From Myxococcales bacterium (GTDB lineage Bacteria; Myxococcota_A; UBA796; GCA-2862545), in contig JAHQVJ010000005.1 in the NCBI GenBank assembly GCA_019634415.1, positions 1-64,000 on the forward strand: DNA of 64,000 nucleotides, written 5' to 3'. The notes under the pieces are model-generated. The model had not been told where the DNA came from. It worked only from the letters and a program-made list of their open reading frames with translations, and searched no databases. This document shows, piece by piece, positions 54,138-63,828 of the stretch (position 1 is its first letter; each line of letters begins with the position of its first letter). A program made the translations under genes and the position numbers.

Positions 54138-55429
54138 AGACCTCGATGCGAACGACGACCGTGCTCCTGTGGACCCTGCTGGCCAGTGCCGGCTGCAGCC
54201 TCGACGATGCGAGCCACCTGCCCGAACCCAGCGCCATGATGGCGCAGCGCCTCGGCGGGGCGACCTCGCTGTTCGGCGTGGCCAGCACCGGACAGCGGCT
54301 GCTCGTATTCCGCTCCACTCCAGGGACCTTCGTGATCGACGATGCGGCAGGCGACTTCCGCATCGTGCACCGCGACGGCGAGACCTGGTTCGCCACACGT
54401 ACCCAGCCTCCCGAGCGCACCCCCCAGTGGAGTCCCGTCCTGGGTGCGATGACCCAGCTGGTCTCCCTGGATGCGTCGTCCCTGACCGACGCCACCCCGA
54501 AGCGCTTCGGCGTGGGCGAAGGTCGGCCCTGGGATCCGGATCGCGACGGCAGCGTGAGCCTGTGGACCGTACCCGTCTCCCCCGTGCCGATTCGCGTGCA
54601 CAGCGACGCGGACGGCACCATCACCCGGGTGGCCATCCTCCGCGACGACGGCACGGATCGCGCCTTCGACGTAGCACTTCCAGGTGTACGACGAACACCA
54701 TCCGGCGACGGACGCCCTCGCTCGATGACCAGCGACGTCTGGATCCACTACCTGCGAACCGACGTGCCGCTCGAGACGGACTGGAGCACACTGCACCGCG
54801 CGCAAGCGCCTCCGCTACCCACGCACCTCTGTGGGGGCTCCGACGGTCGCTGCGACGGCTACCGACTCGGGGACAACCCTGCCCCCGAGCACGAGGTGGT
54901 CACCGAGCTCGTCTTCGACGGGGAGGCGAGCGGACGGGTGCGCCGCCACGTGGTCGTCAACGATCGATGCCTGCAACCAGGCAGCGCCCGACATCCCTTC
55001 ACCCTCGACCTCCGGCCCTCCACCGAAGGCAACGCCTGGCGCGACGCACGCCGAGCGCACAGGGATGGATGTTCGCTGGTGCTGAGTGCACGCACCCAGC
55101 TGCACACCCGCGCCCGCGAGGGTAGCCGCGTGTGCCTGCAGGACGCTCGGCTCGAGCTGACGGCCGGAGGACGCGTCCTGGACGTCGACACACCAGCGGA
55201 TCAGTGCGCGGAGTGGCAGACCGATCCGCCTCGGAGCACCCACAGAGCCCGCACCGACATCGCGGAGCACACCGTCGCAGAGCGGACGATCTCCGTTCCC
55301 CCTGGGGCGGATCTGTCGACGCTGCGCGCGACATGGCGTGGTGACCTGGTGCTGGACTGCCTCACCAGCCCCTCCTTCGCCCAGGCCCAGACCCAGGCGG
55401 ACGTGGTGCTCACCTGGGAGTGCCCCTAA
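54134..55429 (+). CDS. Lipoprotein, 431 aa
   Basis: An exported lipoprotein: basic start, hydrophobic core and lipobox ASAGC with the anchor Cys near residue 21. The mature protein is beta-rich with several Cys (HLCGGSDGRCDGY, DRCLQPG, CLQDARLEL). No domain is recognised. The GTG at 54134 overlaps the stop of the large kelch/protease lipoprotein (GTGA), with GGGGAGG upstream; ATG alternatives exist at 54146. The pair probably acts together on the cell surface. It converges with the histidine kinase (4-base overlap). Confidence 0.78.
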   Translation: MKTSMRTTTVLLWTLLASAGCSLDDASHLPEPSAMMAQRLGGATSLFGVASTGQRLLVFRSTPGTFVIDDAAGDFRIVHRDGETWFATRTQPPERTPQWSPVLGAMTQLVSLDASSLTDATPKRFGVGEGRPWDPDRDGSVSLWTVPVSPVPIRVHSDADGTITRVAILRDDGTDRAFDVALPGVRRTPSGDGRPRSMTSDVWIHYLRTDVPLETDWSTLHRAQAPPLPTHLCGGSDGRCDGYRLGDNPAPEHEVVTELVFDGEASGRVRRHVVVNDRCLQPGSARHPFTLDLRPSTEGNAWRDARRAHRDGCSLVLSARTQLHTRAREGSRVCLQDARLELTAGGRVLDVDTPADQCAEWQTDPPRSTHRARTDIAEHTVAERTISVPPGADLSTLRATWRGDLVLDCLTSPSFAQAQTQADVVLTWECP

Positions 55430-56652
55430 GCCTGCGTCGGCCCCCAGGTGGTGACCACGCAGGCGCCACCGTGGGCGGACGCCTCGATGGTGAGGGTGCC
55501 GTCGTGGTCGGCCACGATCCGGTCCACGATGGCCAGCCCCAACCCCATCCCGTCGCTCGAGGATCGCCTGCGCACGAAGGGCTCCAGCACCCGGAGTACG
55601 TCCGCCTCGTCGATCCCTTCTCCGTTGTCCTGTACGAGCACCGCTCCCTCCTCCGTGAGCGTCACCCACACCTCACTCCCCCCGTGCACCACCGCATTGC
55701 GCACCAGGTTGCGCACCGCCCGCACGAAGCGGCTCGGCGACACTCGCGCTCGCACCGCTGCGAGCTCGAGCACGGCTCCGGGAGCCTCGCGCCCCACCGC
55801 CTCCGACACCAGCGGACCCAGCAGTACCCACTCTCGATGCTCCACAGCCTCCGTCCAGCGCACGAAGGCCGTGAGCTCCTCGATGAGGGCATTCAGCTCC
55901 GCCAGATCCGTCTGCACACCCTCGCCGTGGCGCACCCGGCCCTCGGCATCCGCCGCGAGCAGCAGATCGAGCCCCAGCTGCAGGCGGCTCAACGGGGTGC
56001 GCAGCTCGTGCGACACCGCCCGCAACAGGTCGCGCTGGGCCTCCAGCCGGAATCGCGTGCGCTCCGCCATGTGGTTGAAGGCCGCCGCCACCTGGGGCGT
56101 GGCGCTCTCGGCCTCGGCCACCCGCGCCTGAAGATCGCCCGCCGCCACCGCTCGCGCAGCCTGCTGCAGCGCTCGCTGGCTGCGATGCAGGGGCCACATC
56201 ACCAGGGCCAGCACACCCGCCATCACGCTGCTGAAGCCCACGATCACCAGCAGGTGGATGCGGTTCGGCCCCCAGGACCAGTCCGGCAGCGGCCCCCACA
56301 CCAGGGCACGCTCCGCATCCACCACGGTGTACATGAGGTCGCCGTCGTCGTGGTAGGTGTAGCCAGCCCGATAGCCGGTATCCCAGCTCCACACGACCTC
56401 CTCGGGCAGGGTGCCGCGATCCACGAGGGACACCTCGTAGCCCAGATCGACCTCGAGCTGTTGCAGGGCGACATGCACGTCGGGCTGCTTCATGACGTCG
56501 GCACCGAGCCGCTCCATCATGGGTCCCACCGTGTCGTCGAACCAGCGATCCTCGTCCTCTTCGCCCAGGTAGGTCCAGGTCACGTCGTAGGCGGCGAGGG
56601 TGAGCACCCCCACCACACAGCTCACGGCCCACAGCCGAACGAACAGGCTCAT
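55426..56652 (-). CDS. Sensor histidine kinase
   Basis: A 408-residue sensor kinase with two membrane helices (about 5-22 and 131-153), an extracytoplasmic sensor region of about 105 residues, a HAMP linker, a phosphoacceptor H-box (AVSHELRTPLSRLQ, His215) and a catalytic domain with RNLVRNAVVHGG, VQDNGEGID and GMGLGLAIV. It sits directly after its response regulator (TGATG overlap), so the two form a two-component system downstream of envelope genes. Confidence 0.94.
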   Translation of the reverse strand: MSLFVRLWAVSCVVGVLTLAAYDVTWTYLGEEDEDRWFDDTVGPMMERLGADVMKQPDVHVALQQLEVDLGYEVSLVDRGTLPEEVVWSWDTGYRAGYTYHDDGDLMYTVVDAERALVWGPLPDWSWGPNRIHLLVIVGFSSVMAGVLALVMWPLHRSQRALQQAARAVAAGDLQARVAEAESATPQVAAAFNHMAERTRFRLEAQRDLLRAVSHELRTPLSRLQLGLDLLLAADAEGRVRHGEGVQTDLAELNALIEELTAFVRWTEAVEHREWVLLGPLVSEAVGREAPGAVLELAAVRARVSPSRFVRAVRNLVRNAVVHGGSEVWVTLTEEGAVLVQDNGEGIDEADVLRVLEPFVRRRSSSDGMGLGLAIVDRIVADHDGTLTIEASAHGGACVVTTWGPTQA

Positions 56653-57305
56653 CACTGCACCCACAGGTAGCCGACGCCGCGCACCGTCTTGAGGCGCATC
56701 GGTTGTCGTGGATCGTCGCCGATCAGCCGCCGCACGCGCGAGACCCGTAGGTCGATGGACCGATCCACCCCGTCCCACGCAATACCGCGCAAGCCTCGGT
56801 ACAGCGCATCTCGCGTGACCACCTGGCCCCCCCGACGGACCAAGAACCACAACAGATCGAACTCCGCGGTGGTCATCTCCACCGTGCGTCCCGACACCGT
56901 GACCGTGCGGGACTGGGGGTCCACGTGCACCCCCTCGGGAGCCCGCCGCACGCGCCGCAACAACGCGGACACCCGCGCCACCAACCGATCCGCCCGCACG
57001 GGCTTGGCTAGGTAGTCGTCTGCCCCCAGCTGAAGCCCTGCGACCTCGTCGTCCGTGTCGCCCCGAGCCGTCACGATGAGCACGGGACCATCGTAGCGCT
57101 GGCGGAGGGTGGGCAGCCACAGCAACCCGTCGGCGTCGGGGAGCCCGAGATCCAGCAGCACCAGATCCGGCATCGCCACCTCGAGGGCTGCGGTCGCCGC
57201 TCCAGCCGACCCCACCAGCTCCACCGTGTGGCCCTCCCCCTCCAGCACCTCCACGAACAGCGCACCTAGACGCCGGTCGTCCTCCACCAGGAGCACGGTG
57301 CTCAC
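56652..57305 (-). CDS. OmpR-family response regulator
   Basis: A 217-residue regulator. The receiver domain has DD at 9-10, the phospho-Asp at 52 (LLDLGLP) and the Lys of YLAKPV. The C-terminal winged helix has TTAEFDLLWFLVRRGG and the end GVGYLWVQ, typical of OmpR/PhoB. It binds DNA when phosphorylated. The GTG at 57305 overlaps the stop of the DUF1549-like gene (GTGA), so the two-component system is translated with the envelope genes it may sense. Confidence 0.95.
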   Translation of the reverse strand: MSTVLLVEDDRRLGALFVEVLEGEGHTVELVGSAGAATAALEVAMPDLVLLDLGLPDADGLLWLPTLRQRYDGPVLIVTARGDTDDEVAGLQLGADDYLAKPVRADRLVARVSALLRRVRRAPEGVHVDPQSRTVTVSGRTVEMTTAEFDLLWFLVRRGGQVVTRDALYRGLRGIAWDGVDRSIDLRVSRVRRLIGDDPRQPMRLKTVRGVGYLWVQ

Positions 57306-59098
57306 GGGTCGGGCACCCTCGCACCCCAGCGAACCCCCAGCACGTCGAGGCGCGGCGGAGCCCCCAAGGGCGCTGGATCGAGCCGGAGCTGAAAGTCGGG
57401 CCCCACCACCCACACGGCACACAGCGCCCGCAGACCCGCGTCGAGAGCGTCCGGATCACGAGCCGCCGTGCTCTGCAACGACAGGCCCAGCACCGCCTCG
57501 ATCAGCGCACCCTCCTCGGACCGCACCACAGACTGTGCCATCAGCCGATCCTTGACGGCCACCACCGCATCGAGGACCGTGGCATCCGCCTCGACGGCGG
57601 CGCGCACCGTACGCGCCACGTAGTCGTTGTCGTGCCCCTCGCACATCCCCGTGGCCGACTCCCAGGTGAGCAGCGACCCCAGGTTGGCGCTGTCGAACCC
57701 TGGCTCGGCGTCGCGCAGGTAGGCCCCGATCCCGGCATAGAGCTCCCGCGCCTGCCCCGTGGGCGCGAAGCGCGACGGCACGGGCCACAGCATGGCGCCG
57801 TACAGGCTGCGGACCTGGGTGCGCGCATCCAAGCGGTGCACCAGATCCCCGACCCCGTTCCCCCGCCGCACCTCCTCGAGCTCCTGGCCCGACCAGGGCT
57901 GCACGATGGGGGGCAGGCCGTAGGGCTCGGCGTCGCAGGTGGCCGGGCTCCCCGCATTGAACACCGGATCGGCCACCACTCGCTGCAGCAGCGCGCGCAG
58001 CGAGAAGCCCTCGGCGAAGGCGTCCGCCAGCGCCGACAGACGCGCAGCCTGATCGCCGTTGCGCGGTAGACCGTGGGCGATGGTGAGGCGCTCGCCGGTG
58101 ACGTCGGCGAACACCTGGTCAGCCACGTTGGCCGCCAGCAGATACGCGAACGCATCCCGGCCGTCCACGGACCGGTCGTCCCACGGCGCCAGCCCCCCCG
58201 CCGACACGGACTCCACGCCCTGCGCCAAGAACCGCTCCAGTGTGAACACCGACGCGTCCGCGCCGAGATCCTCGATGAAGAAGGCGTGTGTGTCGCCCAG
58301 CAGATCCCTGGACTTGCCGCTCAGCGTCGACAGCGCTCCGCAGCGCTCGTCCCACCCCCACGGCAGCAGCCGATCGGAGCGCTCCATCAGCGCCCGGGAG
58401 CGGAAGACGGTGTAGGCGTCTTCGGGATCGGCGGGCCCCTCGCTGGCCCCGAAGATCGCGGCTTCCAGGTGAGCGGGCAACGGGGCTGCCGCGCTCACGG
58501 AGAACTGCGAGTTGTGGCAGCCCAGACACTGCACCGGGCGGTTGAGGAAGGTGCGGTAGAAGGTCTCTCCGAAGTCGCGCCGGACCACCGCCTCGGTCTG
58601 CACGTCCGTCAGGGCCGCGCATGGCTGCTGCGGGCGCGACATGCGCGCCAGCAGCCAGGCACGGTAGACCCCCGACAGATCATCGGCCACGAGCGCATCC
58701 CGCAGCACGTCGGCTCCGTTGAAGGGTGCTCCGAAGGGCTGTTCCGGGCCGCTGCGACGCAGGTGCGCCGTGAGCTGCCCGTCGTGCTCCGGCAGGCGAG
58801 GCTCGTCGAAGCAGGCCCCGAACTCCTGGAAGCCGTCGCGGTGCACTCCCATGGCGTCGAGCAGCCAGTCCTGCCATCCGTCCAGGTGGTCGGGGGTGCG
58901 CATCATGGCGTCCAGCGTGGCTGGGCGTCCCCGCTGCTGCACCGTGCGCGTCCACGCCCGCACCTCCCCACTGCCCAGCGGCCGCCGTCGCATCGTCAGC
59001 AGCAAGGCCTGCTGCACCCAGGCGTCGTCCCCCGCATCACAGGTGGCGGGCACCTCCTCCGCCCCGCCACATCCCAGCGTGAAGAGCAGCCAGATCAT
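57302..59098 (-). CDS. DUF1549-like lipoprotein with CxxCH
   Basis: A 598-residue exported protein with a short signal and lipobox FTLGC (Cys10). FYRTFLNRPVQCLGCHN is the pattern of DUF1549/DUF1553 proteins from Planctomycetes (FLG-x-x-Q-CxxCH), where CxxCH may bind haem or metal. Other Cys and a C-terminal beta-rich part are present. It pairs with a DUF1501 gene, as is common in environmental bacteria, through an ATGA overlap. Function is unknown; an outer-surface complex with the DUF1501 protein is likely. Confidence 0.78.
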   Translation of the reverse strand: MIWLLFTLGCGGAEEVPATCDAGDDAWVQQALLLTMRRRPLGSGEVRAWTRTVQQRGRPATLDAMMRTPDHLDGWQDWLLDAMGVHRDGFQEFGACFDEPRLPEHDGQLTAHLRRSGPEQPFGAPFNGADVLRDALVADDLSGVYRAWLLARMSRPQQPCAALTDVQTEAVVRRDFGETFYRTFLNRPVQCLGCHNSQFSVSAAAPLPAHLEAAIFGASEGPADPEDAYTVFRSRALMERSDRLLPWGWDERCGALSTLSGKSRDLLGDTHAFFIEDLGADASVFTLERFLAQGVESVSAGGLAPWDDRSVDGRDAFAYLLAANVADQVFADVTGERLTIAHGLPRNGDQAARLSALADAFAEGFSLRALLQRVVADPVFNAGSPATCDAEPYGLPPIVQPWSGQELEEVRRGNGVGDLVHRLDARTQVRSLYGAMLWPVPSRFAPTGQARELYAGIGAYLRDAEPGFDSANLGSLLTWESATGMCEGHDNDYVARTVRAAVEADATVLDAVVAVKDRLMAQSVVRSEEGALIEAVLGLSLQSTAARDPDALDAGLRALCAVWVVGPDFQLRLDPAPLGAPPRLDVLGVRWGARVPDP

Positions 59099-60588
59099 GC
59101 CGACCTCCCGAGCACGCGAGTCATCAAGGTGGCCACGGCCTCGGCTTCGTCGCGGGCGCCGGCCACGTCCGAGACGCGGAACGACTCGTCCTCGAAGGGG
59201 TGGATCCCGAAGGAAGCCAGCATCGCTGCGCGTAGCTCCGACGGGTGGGTGACGCCGCTGCCGACCCCCAGCTCGGAGATGTGACCCGAGAACCCGGCGT
59301 GTTCCGAGCGGATCGCCCCACCCATCAGCAGCACCACGTAGCCCTGCGGGTTGTGGCCCGTGCTGTTGGGAGCCCCGTACTCGAGGGTCGGGGTGCGGCC
59401 GAACTCGGTCGTGATGGCCACCATCGTCTCGTCCAGATCGAGCTTGTCCGGATCGGCCTCTTCCGGCTCGTTCACACGCGCAAGCAACGCCCCCAGCAGC
59501 GCACCCAGCGACTGAGTCTGGGTGTCGATGTGGTCGCCGAAGTGGGAGTCGTAGCTGCCGTTGAGGGACAGCCCGTTGTCCACCACCGTGCAGCACCGGC
59601 CCGGATCCGACGGGTGCTGCAGCAGCGCCACCGCCGTGTCGATGCCCATGGTGGGCCGGTGCACGCCCGCAGACACACCACACTGGCTCGTGCCCTGGGT
59701 GGGCATGAAGCGATCCCCCAGCAGCTGTGCGATCCGGGGGCCGGAGCGCAGGGAGGACACCGCAAAGCCGTGCTCGTCCAGGCCCGCACTGCGTAGCACA
59801 CCCACCTCCGGGTGCTGGTAGCGAAGCCGCGTCTGCTCCACGTAGTGGGCGGTGAGCGCGTCCATTGCCTCCCGCCGCTGCCCCAGCACCTCTCGCCGCA
59901 GCAGCGACGGCAGCGGGCTGTCGGGACGCACCGACAGCGTCAGGGGGCGCGCCGACGCTGGATGGGCCCCACCCGCGTCGCCGACCTGCAGATTGTCGCC
60001 CTCGTAGTAGTCGCTGGGCAGCAGGTGGAAGCTGCGGGGCACCGTCGATGCGTCGCGCTCACGAAAGTAGCGCTGCACATGGGTGCCAAAGCCCGCCAGG
60101 CGCGGGTTCCCCAGCGCCTTCCCGGTCATGGTGAGCGGCACGGCCGCCACGTGAGGCAGCTGATCGTGAGCCATGACCACGGCGCGGGTGCGAGCCAGCA
60201 CGTCCGGACGCAGCGCCAGCGCGCGGGCCGCAGGCCCGAGCTTCACTGGGAAGCCCTCGGCATCGTCGGCCCAGTAGGTCAGCCAGTCCTCCCGTGGCAG
60301 GCCGCAGATCTCGCCGTAGAAGCGGTCGTGATCGTGGGCGAGAAGGTGCCAGCCCGTGCCGGCCGCCCGACCCAGCTCCTCCACCACGTACACGCTGTCG
60401 TAGTAGCTGAGGCCGCCGTAGCAGTGGATGTCCAGCAGCTTCTCCGTGCGCTCGCCTGCAGCAGGCAACAGCCCACGCACGCCGTCGGTGGGAGCCTCCC
60501 CCCAGCCCGTGGCGGCGAGTCCGCGCCTCGGCAGCCCGAGCCCAGCCATCGCCAGTCCACTACCCGCCAGGAATCGTCGTCGGTTCAT
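59095..60588 (-). CDS. Tat-exported DUF1501 protein
   Basis: A 497-residue protein starting with MNRRRFLAGSG, a Tat signal (twin Arg, RRRFL) that exports it folded to the periplasm. The rest matches the DUF1501 (sulfatase-like) family: GGLSYYDS, AHDQLPHV, TEFGRTPTLEY, GHNPQGYVVLLMGG and HPSELRAAML. DUF1501 proteins have an alkaline-phosphatase-like fold but no proven activity. It is coupled to the DUF1549-like lipoprotein, and 9 bases separate it from the PPC-type lipoprotein upstream. Confidence 0.88.
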   Translation of the reverse strand: MNRRRFLAGSGLAMAGLGLPRRGLAATGWGEAPTDGVRGLLPAAGERTEKLLDIHCYGGLSYYDSVYVVEELGRAAGTGWHLLAHDHDRFYGEICGLPREDWLTYWADDAEGFPVKLGPAARALALRPDVLARTRAVVMAHDQLPHVAAVPLTMTGKALGNPRLAGFGTHVQRYFRERDASTVPRSFHLLPSDYYEGDNLQVGDAGGAHPASARPLTLSVRPDSPLPSLLRREVLGQRREAMDALTAHYVEQTRLRYQHPEVGVLRSAGLDEHGFAVSSLRSGPRIAQLLGDRFMPTQGTSQCGVSAGVHRPTMGIDTAVALLQHPSDPGRCCTVVDNGLSLNGSYDSHFGDHIDTQTQSLGALLGALLARVNEPEEADPDKLDLDETMVAITTEFGRTPTLEYGAPNSTGHNPQGYVVLLMGGAIRSEHAGFSGHISELGVGSGVTHPSELRAAMLASFGIHPFEDESFRVSDVAGARDEAEAVATLMTRVLGRSA

Positions 60589-60597
60589 CGACGCCTC

Positions 60598-61905
60598 CTA
60601 CTGCACATCGATGACGAGACCGAAGTCACCAGCGCCGAAGGTCTGGTAGCCCGAGTCCAGCACCAGGTAGAACGTGCCCGTGGCCTCGGCCTGGTAGGTC
60701 AGCGTCTCCTCGTCGTTCGGACCGAACTCGTAGTCCTGCCCCACGATGCCATTGGCCAGATCGCAGGGCGCACCCAGCACGTAGAGGTTCGCATCGCCGT
60801 CGGGCTGGCGGTAGCTCGCGGTGAGGGTGTCCCCCTTGGAGAGCGCGATCGCCACCACGCCGTCGTTCCCCGAGGTCGGGTACCCAGTCAGGTCGTTGTA
60901 GTAGGCCAGATCGAAGTCGTTGCCGTAGCCCCCTAGCTGCCCGAGGTACTGCCCGGCTGCCACGGGCGTCAGCCCCTTCGCCTCGGTGCAGTCGTCGACG
61001 AACGTGACGCCGTCCTCCAGCACGGTCCAGCCGTCCTCGTCGCGATAGTCCATGAAGAAGGCCTGATCGGAGCGACTCTGCACGGACACCTGGTTGCCCG
61101 CCGCGTCCACCTCGTCGTGGGCGATGCGCGACAGCAGCGCCACCCCCACGTCCACGGGCGCGCGCAGGCCCAGCTCCTGTGCCGTCAGCTCGATGGACCC
61201 CACCGTGTCGTCCAGGCCGTGGAGCTGGCCCCCTGCCTCCAGGAAGGGTCGCCCGTTGCTCGATGCGTTCCAGGTGAAGGTCACGCTGTCCGTGGGCCCC
61301 AGCTGCAAGCGCTGCAAGGGATCGGGGCTCGTGGTCTCGATGGGGTCTGTGTTCGGGAACACGTCGCCCGAGTACGGCATCAGTGCCCCGCCGAGCTGAA
61401 GGGTCCCCGTCCCCGACAGCTGCGCGGGGGTACCCGTGTAGACGGGGCCGAAGTCGTAGTAGCCGTAGTAGGTCCGGTAGTTGTCGCGGAACAGCTCGGT
61501 GCCGTTGGCGTCGATGGTCGCACCTGCATCCACGAACTTGGCGTAGTACCACCAGTAGACATCCAACGGCGCGCCCGACACGCTCTCGCCCACGGCTGGG
61601 TAGGAAGCCACGCACAGGCTGTCGATCCAGAAGCAGGCCGCAGCGTTGGTCAAGGCCGTGTCGTAGGGCTGGAAGAAGGCGACGCCGTACAGTTCCGTGT
61701 CGTAGCCCTCGGCGTCCCTTAGGTACTCCCCCACCACGATGCTGCCGAACTGGCCCGTGATCCCCACCGCGACGGTCCCCGTGTCGGTGGTGGTGTCCGT
61801 GTCGGTGTCGGTCTGACTGTCCGTGGTCGCATCGGTGGCCAGGTCGGTGTCTGGGCCCGAGCACCCGATCAGCAAAGCGAAGGCGAGGGTCGCTCGCGTG
61901 GTCAT
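60598..61905 (-). CDS. Thr/Asp-rich lipoprotein with PPC-like end
   Basis: A 435-residue exported lipoprotein: ALLIGCSG lipobox (Cys15), then a Thr/Asp linker (TDTDTDTTTDTGT) like those of myxobacterial surface proteins. The mature body is beta-rich with many Tyr and Gly residues. The last 80 residues resemble the bacterial pre-peptidase C-terminal (PPC) domain: ASYRQPDGDANLYVLG, TGTFYLVLDSG. First gene of the minus-strand envelope/two-component operon. ATG at 61905 with AGGGGA; the frame upstream to 62886 is a shadow. Confidence 0.8.
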   Translation of the reverse strand: MTTRATLAFALLIGCSGPDTDLATDATTDSQTDTDTDTTTDTGTVAVGITGQFGSIVVGEYLRDAEGYDTELYGVAFFQPYDTALTNAAACFWIDSLCVASYPAVGESVSGAPLDVYWWYYAKFVDAGATIDANGTELFRDNYRTYYGYYDFGPVYTGTPAQLSGTGTLQLGGALMPYSGDVFPNTDPIETTSPDPLQRLQLGPTDSVTFTWNASSNGRPFLEAGGQLHGLDDTVGSIELTAQELGLRAPVDVGVALLSRIAHDEVDAAGNQVSVQSRSDQAFFMDYRDEDGWTVLEDGVTFVDDCTEAKGLTPVAAGQYLGQLGGYGNDFDLAYYNDLTGYPTSGNDGVVAIALSKGDTLTASYRQPDGDANLYVLGAPCDLANGIVGQDYEFGPNDEETLTYQAEATGTFYLVLDSGYQTFGAGDFGLVIDVQ

Positions 61906-62034
61906 GGAATCCCCTGGGCAGCGTGTTCGACGTCGACGGTACCCGTCGCCGAGCACGTCGCGGACCGCCGATACAAAAAGACCACATCGAGATGGAGGAC
62001 GTGCTACCACCAAACGACGTTCTCGGAGGTTGAG

Positions 62035-63156
62035 TTGACGTTTCCCCGCTTCGCGATCGCCACCGCCCTCGTCGGCTGCACTGGCTACCAATTCGATCCC
62101 GACAGCATCGAGGATGCAGACACCGACACAGATGTCGTCGGAGGCACCACCCTCACCAACGACAGTGGTGAGCCAGTCGAGCGGGAGCGCCCGTGGGACT
62201 GCTACGGCCGCACCGAGGTCGACGACGATGGTGACGGCGACGTAGACGACGTCGAGTACCACATCTACGACCTCGCCGCCCAGGACCTGCAGCTTCGCTA
62301 CGAGCGCGACTTCCGTGACGACGGGCGGCTCGAGGCCTTCACCGACTACGCCTACGACGCCCGTGGCAACCGCACCCTCATGGCGGAGGACTACGATGGC
62401 GACGGAGTCGTGAACCGACGCCAGATCTGGGCATACGACGACGGCGACCGCGAGCTGTCCTACACCCGCGACGACGACGACGACGGAACTCCCGAGTACG
62501 TCCGCGTGCGCACCTACACCAAGGAAGGCCACCCGCTGACGCGCGACGAAGACGCCGACGGTGACGGCGTGTTCGAGGAGCAGCGCGCCTACACCACCGA
62601 CGACGACGGCCTGATCGTCGCGTACGTGGACGACATCGACGACGACGGCAAGCCCGACCACGCCTACGCCGTGACCTACGACGAGCAGGGCCGTGAGATC
62701 CTCATCGAGGGGCGCGACATCGCCAAGAAGACGCTGATCTATCGCCTGTCGTCCACCTACACCCCGGTGAAGGGTACGAAGGGCCACGAGCGGTGGGAGG
62801 CCAGTGTGGACATCACCGGCGACGGCAACGCCAACCAGCGCTTCGACTACATCTACGACGCCGAGGGCAACATCATCGAGGCGCACCAGGACACGCTGGG
62901 CGTGGGCGTCTTCGATCGCAACTGGTACGAGCTGACCTACGACGACGAGCTACGAACCACCGCCTTTCGCTACGTCTTCGTGGACGCCACCGACCTCGAC
63001 GAGTCGGAGTTCGACGTGGTCTGGGAGTTCGAGCGCGCCTCGGGCCCATGGGAGAAGCGCTACGCCTACACGCTGGAGAACCGAACCGCGGCAGGCGACG
63101 TGCTGGGCACCGGCGCCTACGAGGAGATCACGGTCTGGACGTGCCCCGCCCGATGA
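62035..63156 (+). CDS. DG-rich lipoprotein, 373 aa
   Basis: An exported lipoprotein (lipobox ALVGC, Cys15) whose body has repeated Asp/Gly units such as DYDGDGVV, DDDDDGTPEY, DADGDGVFEE and DIDDDGKPDH, about 30 residues apart, alternating with YD-repeat-like strands (YDEQGREI, YDAEGNIIE). The acidic repeats look like calcium-binding loops. TTG start with GGAGG five bases upstream. It is divergent from the PPC-type lipoprotein operon (129 bases). Confidence 0.8.
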   Translation: MTFPRFAIATALVGCTGYQFDPDSIEDADTDTDVVGGTTLTNDSGEPVERERPWDCYGRTEVDDDGDGDVDDVEYHIYDLAAQDLQLRYERDFRDDGRLEAFTDYAYDARGNRTLMAEDYDGDGVVNRRQIWAYDDGDRELSYTRDDDDDGTPEYVRVRTYTKEGHPLTRDEDADGDGVFEEQRAYTTDDDGLIVAYVDDIDDDGKPDHAYAVTYDEQGREILIEGRDIAKKTLIYRLSSTYTPVKGTKGHERWEASVDITGDGNANQRFDYIYDAEGNIIEAHQDTLGVGVFDRNWYELTYDDELRTTAFRYVFVDATDLDESEFDVVWEFERASGPWEKRYAYTLENRTAAGDVLGTGAYEEITVWTCPAR

Positions 63157-63180
63157 ATCCCACATGGTAGGTGTAGACGC

Positions 63181-63795
63181 ATGAGCAGTGCTGCCACCCA
63201 GCCGATCGCCCCCCCCGACGAGGCCGTCCACCTAGGCGACCACGTGGTCGTCCTGCGAGATCTGCGCTGGTCCGACTGGGTGCGCCTCACCGAGTCCAAG
63301 GGCCACAAGCGCCTCCCCCGCATGGCCTACCTCGACGGAGTGATGGAGCTGATGAGCCCTTCGCGGCACCACGAGCGCATCAAGTCCTACTTGGGAACAC
63401 TGATCGAGACCTGGTGCCTCGAGAAAGGCATCGACGTGGTCCCCCTCGGGTCGTGGACCCTCGAGTCCAAGGACGACGAGGCGGGCCTCGAGCCCGACGA
63501 GTGCTACCAGCTCGGCGAGGAGGAGCGAGCTCGGCCCGACGTGGCCATCGAGGTGATCCGGACCTCGGGCTCCATCGACAAGCTGGAGATCTACCGGCGC
63601 CTGGGGGTTCGGGAGGTGTGGTTCTGGCATCGTGGCCAGATGCAGATCCACTTGCTGCGCGACGAGGCGTACGTGCAGACCGACACGAGCGAGGCCTTTC
63701 CCGGCATCGATCCAGCGCAGCTCGTCGAGCTGTGCGTCGAGCCCACGGTCAGTGCGGCGCAGCGCAAGCTGCTCGCACACCTCCGCGAGGCGTAG
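63181..63795 (+). CDS. Uma2-family endonuclease-like protein
   Basis: A 204-residue protein of the Uma2/DUF820 family: YLDGVMELMSPSRHHERI, LEPDECYQLG, RPDVAIEVIRTSG and YRRLGVREVWFW. The fold is PD-(D/E)XK nuclease-like, and RPDVAIEV holds the likely metal-binding acids. Uma2 proteins are widespread in cyanobacteria and deltaproteobacteria without a settled role. ATG start; 24 bases after the DG-rich lipoprotein gene. Confidence 0.87.
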   Translation: MSSAATQPIAPPDEAVHLGDHVVVLRDLRWSDWVRLTESKGHKRLPRMAYLDGVMELMSPSRHHERIKSYLGTLIETWCLEKGIDVVPLGSWTLESKDDEAGLEPDECYQLGEEERARPDVAIEVIRTSGSIDKLEIYRRLGVREVWFWHRGQMQIHLLRDEAYVQTDTSEAFPGIDPAQLVELCVEPTVSAAQRKLLAHLREA

Positions 63796-63828
63796 GCGAC
63801 CACCCTGCACGGATGGCCGCCTCGCCGG

